DNA from: Sipunculus nudus
Lineage: Eukaryota > Annelida > Sipuncula > Golfingiida > Sipunculidae
DNA: 64,000 nt
Assembly: GCA_026874595.1 (NCBI GenBank)
Contig: CM049306.1
Coordinates: forward strand, 72,783,642-72,847,641
Direction of reading: 5' to 3'
The notes below the pieces were generated by a model. The model searched no databases, was not told the DNA's origin, and saw nothing but the letters and a program-made list of their open reading frames with translations. Positions 59,350 through 64,000 of this stretch are shown in pieces. Position 1 is the stretch's first letter; the number at the start of each line of letters is the position of its first letter. The position numbers and the translations under genes are program-made.

Positions 59350-60234
59350 TCCTGATCTCCTTTTTGCCATCTTTTGTCTCTTTGACCATTTGACATCCTT
59401 CCTCTCTACTACCATCTCCCTGATATTCTTTTCCTTTTCTTTCTTCTCTTTAACCATCTGTTCTTCTAAATATTCATTCATAGCATCCTGTGCTACTTCT
59501 GAAACCAAGTCTCCAAACACTTCTTTATACAAATCTTTGCCCACTTCTTTTGTCTGTTCCTTGAACACTTCCCCTTTGATAACATCATCAGCAACCTCAT
59601 GGGCCATCTCAAACAACACCTCTTTTAAAAGTCCTTTTGCCACTCCCTTTGATGCCTTCTTTGTAATTTCTTTCTCAATTTCCTCTACATCATCTTTATT
59701 CTTCCTCATCTCCTTTGCATGATCCTTTTTCATCTTCTGCTCCATCTTCTTCACATCCTCATCCTTCAACACTGTCTCCATCTTCTTCACATCCTCATCC
59801 TTCAACACTGTCTCCATCTTCTTCACATCCTCATCCTTCACCACTGTCTCCATCTTCTTCACATCATCCATCTTCACCTCTGTCCCAGCATTTATAACAT
59901 CTGTCATCACCTCCATCTCCACTTCTTTCTTAATCATATCGCTCATGAGCTCCATCAGGAGCTCCTCTTCCATACTCTTTGTTAGAGCATCCACTTGGTC
60001 CACCTCCATATCCTTCATTGCCTCAATTTCTTCTGCTGTCACCTTTGTAACAACAGTGTTCAAGGTTTCTTCCATCACCTCCTTCACCACAACTTCATCT
60101 GTCTTCATCTCCACCTCTGTCTCTGCTATCATCACACCAATATCCACTCCTTCTACACCTAAAATGTCTGCTCTTTCCTCAAATCCTTCTTTCTGCGACC
60201 ATGGCTCCTCCACTGACTTAATTTTAACCTTGTT
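59350..60234 (-). CDS. Gene A, large Glu/Lys/Val-rich exon with 12-residue repeat
   Basis: This is the biggest exon of gene A, about 295 codons from the acceptor (TCTTTTTATCAAAG) to a TGA at 59347-59349. It starts NKVKIKSVEEPWSQKEG, in phase with the upstream exon. The N-terminal half is acidic and Val/Met-rich and likely helical. Around 59750-59870 it has three to four copies of KKMETVLKDEDV. The C-terminal part has amphipathic segments such as LLKEVLFEMAHEVADDVI and FGDLVSEVAQDAMNEYL, ending in a basic run. The composition suggests a long coiled or helical structural protein. The reading ends inside a purine-rich zone where another frame stays open, so the true exon end is uncertain. Family not recognised. 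Confidence 0.7.
59748..59880 (-). repeat. 36-bp coding minisatellite
   Basis: CATCTTCTTCACATCCTCAT (plus strand) and its continuation repeat with a 36-bp period about 3.5 times. The repeat keeps the frame and encodes KKMETVLKDEDV units. The central copies are near-identical, implying recent slippage or unequal exchange within the exon. Confidence 0.85.
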
Positions 60235-62749
60235 CTTTGATAAAAAGAGATATCAAGTTTATTTGTTTAGATCTAGATAAACATTCATTTTCATTTAAAT
60301 AATAATAGTTAGTTATATGACATCGTCATTGGATGCCAGAGTAATATTAAACAGATGATGCACAAATAAACATTTTAATCAAGCTCCATGAAAATTTATC
60401 TAACAACAGCAGACAGAAGAATAAAGCAGGCAGTGTTAAAAAGGTGCTTTGCAAAACTGAATAATATATAAATCTATCTTTTAAAAGACTTTGATTAATG
60501 AATATGTTTCTCTGGACCCTGAACATTGATATGACATGATATATTGGTGCAAGGTGAATTGAAGTAAAAATTGCATGACCTTATCAGTTTTGTATTTCAG
60601 CAACAATTTCTAAAGAAGCAAAATAGAATAAATGGCTGCAAAATATGTATGTATTCTGTTTCATGTGGTTGTATGAAATAATGGGATACACTGCCACCGT
60701 TTACTGATGTAAAAGCCTGAACATCAAACCAGCTGAGAGTTCCATGGAAGAAACTGAAGCTGCATAACTACAGAAACATTTACACAGTTAAAAAATAATT
60801 TTACAGATTCTATAACCTGTCATGTGTACAGTAGCTTGTAAAGGACACACATCCCAATCACTTTCTAAAGAGATAGTTGGCCACCTTTTGTCCCCTCACT
60901 CTTTTAGGGAATAAAACCTTTTTACGAAAAATTGCCCATCTTCCCCTCAGTTCTTTCAACAATAATATTCCAACTATGTATTTTATATTATGAAAATTTA
61001 GTATGGCACATGCTTTATTGTAACTACACATTTTCCAAAGAAAAATGGCCCTTGAGTGTTGTAAGAGTTGCACCCTTTCAGGTCTCAGCATTTTTAGCCC
61101 GCTCCATCTGCATGCAGATAGTTGACCATAATCTTATTCCAGTGTGAAGAAACATGCCACAAGGTCTTACTGTATCATCTATCTGTAAAATTGTCTATCT
61201 AGATAATCATTGTATGGCCACTTGATACTAGCGCACTGAAACAAGATAAAAATAATTTTCTGTGTGTCCTATACAAGCCACTGTAGCCATGTCAGTCAAT
61301 CAAAGTTTTTTTAAGCTAATCCCTGTTGCCTCATCAATCAAATAAAATAAACATTCAACTGTAAAAATGTACATACCTCATAATTAAGATTCATTAGTGG
61401 CAGACTCTGAGCTCTCCTCATGACTACAAAGAAAATGAAACAGTGCTACCACAAAAAAAAACTTTTATGTAAAAAGATAGTCATTTGCTGAGCATTTTAA
61501 GTAAATCATGAAACAAGTTTGTGACTTATTTTCTTGTGATTTGAAATAACATTTGGTAACTGAAAACAGCAAAAAACACAATCCAAGAATATTTAACAGA
61601 AAAGCCTCAATAGTGAAACTGTAAATTTAAAAAAAAGGACAAGTACAGCATATCTGGGACATATGTCATTTTGAATTTCCTGATGGGGGCCACACATGAG
61701 TAAAATGATCAAAATATCTCCTTCATAAAAATATATGAGTGACAGCCAGTTGTAAATGTTGTTGCTCAGTTATACTACCTAGGGATTAATTCTTTTGAAA
61801 GAGATTAAGAGACTATAGGGCTAGATTTTGAGGTATGGGGGTTATTTGGGTTGCACGCCTTTAAAAACCTTTAAAATATTCATTTTTTTTCTACAACATT
61901 TTAAATAAACAGAAGAGCATAGCTGATCTGAAATTCATCCGAAATTGAAAACCGAGAACGAAAAATTTGGTTGTTTATCCAGAATCAGTTAATCATGAAA
62001 TATTGGATCAAAAGATTGCTCGATTCTAAGCAAATGCACAGAGATCAGCAGGGACACATAAAGCTTAATAATTGGTGGTCCCTGCTAACATATCATAGGT
62101 GAAATAAACAACATAACATTGTCTTGTAATGTTCTTGGCTCACCTATAATTAAGGCAGTCTACTGTATCTGGGTAAGGGTGATTAACAAAAACACAAAAT
62201 GTTATACAATACCCTCGGCCCCAGCCCCCCTATAATCCTGTTGTTGGCTTCATATTCATGTGATTGAAAGTAAATGATTTAAACCTTTTTACAGTTTTGC
62301 GATGGTTACCATTTTCTCAATCTCACCATATAATAACCTACCACTAGTATATCCATTATACCATAAATTATATTATAAATAATGTGCGCGAAATTGTAAT
62401 GATTGGTTCTGGAACCAAGTAAACAAGATTATTTTTTTATTAAATTATTAATTATTTTTAATTATTTTTATTGTTTATCACTGACAGTTATTCTGAAATA
62501 TGTGGCATCATTTATAATAGCAATCTATGATTTACAGCTAACATACCAAATCTAAGGTTATTTATAATATTCATCTCTTGCCTTTGAAAAATAAGCATTT
62601 CATGAAAACCATGAATTCAAACCCTCACAAACAAAAAGGCCACCACAGTAAATCTTTGATCGGGCCCTGAAGAGCTGCGTCACACCAGCCTTACGAACAT
62701 TGTACATGTATGTTGCAGGAAGACAACTTTTATTTAAGTAAAATGTTAC
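60235..62749 (-). other. Gene A introns between the large exon and exon 2
   Basis: AT-rich introns, interrupted only by the exon at 61377-61423. Short frames near 60.9-61.1 kb on both strands overlap each other and have no splice support. Confidence 0.6.
61377..61423 (-). CDS. Gene A, exon 3 in window
   Basis: A 47-base exon that completes a Val codon and reads MRRAQSLPLMNLNYE, ending in phase 0. The acceptor is TTTTCTTTGTAG and the donor is TATGAG|GTATGT. The basic/Ser stretch RRAQSLP resembles a basophilic-kinase or 14-3-3 type site. That is a pattern only. Confidence 0.75.
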
Positions 62750-62880
62750 CTCTTGGAGTTGGAGCTCTTTCCTGAATAGATTTGATCACCCAGCTGGTGA
62801 TTCTGGGCGACACTGGATGTAACTTTGTAGTTTCTGGCTCCGGTGACAAGCGAACCCCTAACTCCTCCTCACTTTGTAGT
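62750..62880 (-). CDS. Gene A, exon 2 in window
   Basis: A 131-base exon encoding LQSEEELGVRLSPEPETTK, then LHPVSPRITSWVIKSIQERA and PTPR. The acceptor is ATTTTCTTCAG and the donor is CCAAGAG|GTAACA. Phase 2 in and phase 1 out agree with the neighbours. The ITSWVIKSIQERAP segment is a likely amphipathic helix and the best query for identifying the family. Confidence 0.8.
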
Positions 62881-63490
62881 CTGAAGAAAATAATTGTCTC
62901 CATGTTTGTTTTGTTTGATTGGTCAATTCATTAAACTGTCAGTTTGCCAAAAAAAAGACACAGTATCTGGTTACACTAACAGACTCCATCAAATCTGAAC
63001 ACCATTTTGGACAGATCTGCCAGTTAAATGAGGTCAGATCAGTTCACATTCCCAAACCTTGTTAATTCAAATTATGGTAGTGTTTACTTTCCAGTGTTAG
63101 GCCGAAAAAGTGAGCAAGGAGAAACAAGTATGCTTTTCTGCGCGCTTGCAATTTCAGCATGATGAAAAATAATTGATTCATGCTCCACTTTTCTGCTTGC
63201 TTTTTTGCTTGTAACATCATTTAGTACACAACAACTCTTTTCAACACTTAAAATATCTAAAATACAGTTAAAATATTCCTATCCAACTCTACACACCAGA
63301 CAGCTCAAAGACATGCTCCAAAAGGTCTATTAAATATAGTGCTGGTAGAGAAACAGTGCATTAAAATTAAACGTTACAATATTAGAATGCAAAGTGCATA
63401 CTATTCATGATAATGTAATTTACTTGTGAGATAGTTTTACATTGACATGAACAACTAGAAGTAGCATAACTGATCATTTCCAACACATAC

Positions 63491-63588
63491 CTGCACACCG
63501 AAGCAGTTGTTGGCGTCGTCTCTTTGGGTAAATCAATCACAACAAGGTTGAATCGGGGGGCATCATCCTTTTCATTAGATTTAAAGCA
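63491..63588 (-). CDS. Gene A, exon 1 in window (internal exon)
   Basis: A 98-base exon reading CFKSNEKDDAPRFNLVVI, then DLPKETTPTTASVC plus two bases. The acceptor is TTTTTTGGCAG and the donor is TGCAG|GTATGT. It opens in phase 0. The gene must continue beyond the right edge of the window, because no start codon or promoter is evident here. Confidence 0.8.
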
Positions 63589-63660
63589 CTGCCAAAAAAC
63601 AAGGCAAATATTAAAGAAATATGCTTAGAAACCACTACAGCCAAACTAAATGTTTAATTT

Positions 63661-64000
63661 AGCTGTGTTTCCATGTGCATGTATACTCGGAGTATAGTTG
63701 GATATATATGTGTGAAAGATGGAAGTATATTATACTATAGTATCACAACAAATGGATCTAGCAAGACATATATATATATATTATATATATTCATAAATAA
63801 ATTTATCTGCCATATAAATGCAATAGGAGCTGAAGCACTACCACACGCTGGTTGGAACTTTTGCACGGTTGGAACCAAACTCGATTTTATTAGTAGAGTG
63901 ACAGGATAACATGGCCTTGCATAAAAGTTGATAAATGACTGACTGATATATGACTAACACTACTAGAAACAGATAAAATGCTTTCTCATGTAAAACCATT
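63661..64000. other. Right edge: MITE terminus match and TA tract
   Basis: AGCTGTGTTTCCATG at 63661-63675 equals the terminus of the MITE at 36.1 kb, without a visible partner end. A short (TA) tract lies near 63769-63790. The 78-codon plus-strand frame at 63673-63909 crosses it and has no recognisable motif. Confidence 0.5.

Noticed and set aside
59285-60280. Plus-strand Ser/Phe/His-rich frames at 59.3-60.3 kb
   Set aside because: They are antisense shadows of the purine-rich gene A exon, which has matching splice sites and phase.
1-64000. CRISPR array, operons, ribosome binding sites
   Set aside because: No regular short repeats with unique spacers, and the gene structure is clearly eukaryotic with introns.

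Overview
This window is metazoan nuclear DNA, not bacterial. It is AT-rich, carries spliced exons with GT/AG junctions, and is crowded with LINEs, tRNA-derived SINEs, satellite-like arrays, long (TA)n tracts and homopolymers. The mix of a Rex1/CR1-type LINE, L1/Tx1-type LINEs, and tandem repeats ending in a GGACGGACGACGGAC-type tail followed by an AGCTCAGATGA / CAGCTGAGCTAA phrase resembles marine invertebrates, perhaps a mollusc. That placement is a guess.

Layout. 0-12 kb: gene-free; GAGTCC-rich simple sequence, a TA-microsatellite element, an exact 155-bp tandem duplication, a minus-strand SINE, and a composite array of about ten diverged ~335-bp units (7.4-11.8 kb). 12-17 kb: a decayed minus-strand L1/Tx1-like LINE, then a relic of another retroelement type. 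18.5 kb: a plus-strand copy of the same SINE. 20.5-23.7 kb: a minus-strand Rex1/CR1-like LINE. 23.9-25.1 kb: a 5'-truncated L1/Tx1-like insertion with an exact 13-bp target-site duplication. 25.3-29.9 kb: a decayed plus-strand L1/Tx1-like LINE. 31.9-35.9 kb: a plus-strand Rex1/CR1-like LINE with an uninterrupted 600-codon reverse-transcriptase frame, preceded by its own endonuclease segment repeated four times in tandem. 36-42 kb: a hairpin MITE, a 104-bp zero-loop palindrome and three satellite-like blocks.

42.5-64 kb: two host genes, both on the minus strand, reconstructed from splice sites and codon phase. Gene B (42.6-48.2 kb) is a complete seven-exon model for a ~173-residue protein. Gene A (56.4 kb to beyond the right edge) has at least nine exons. 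It includes a large exon for a Glu/Lys/Val-rich protein with a 12-residue repeat. I could not name either product.

The most striking structure lies between the two genes. From 48.55 to 54.35 kb there is a 5.8-kb imperfect palindrome with no spacer. Each arm begins and ends with GAC(C/G)TGACGGC, and AATT occurs at the left end, the centre and the right end. This reads as two copies of one undescribed terminal-inverted-repeat element joined as an inverted dimer.
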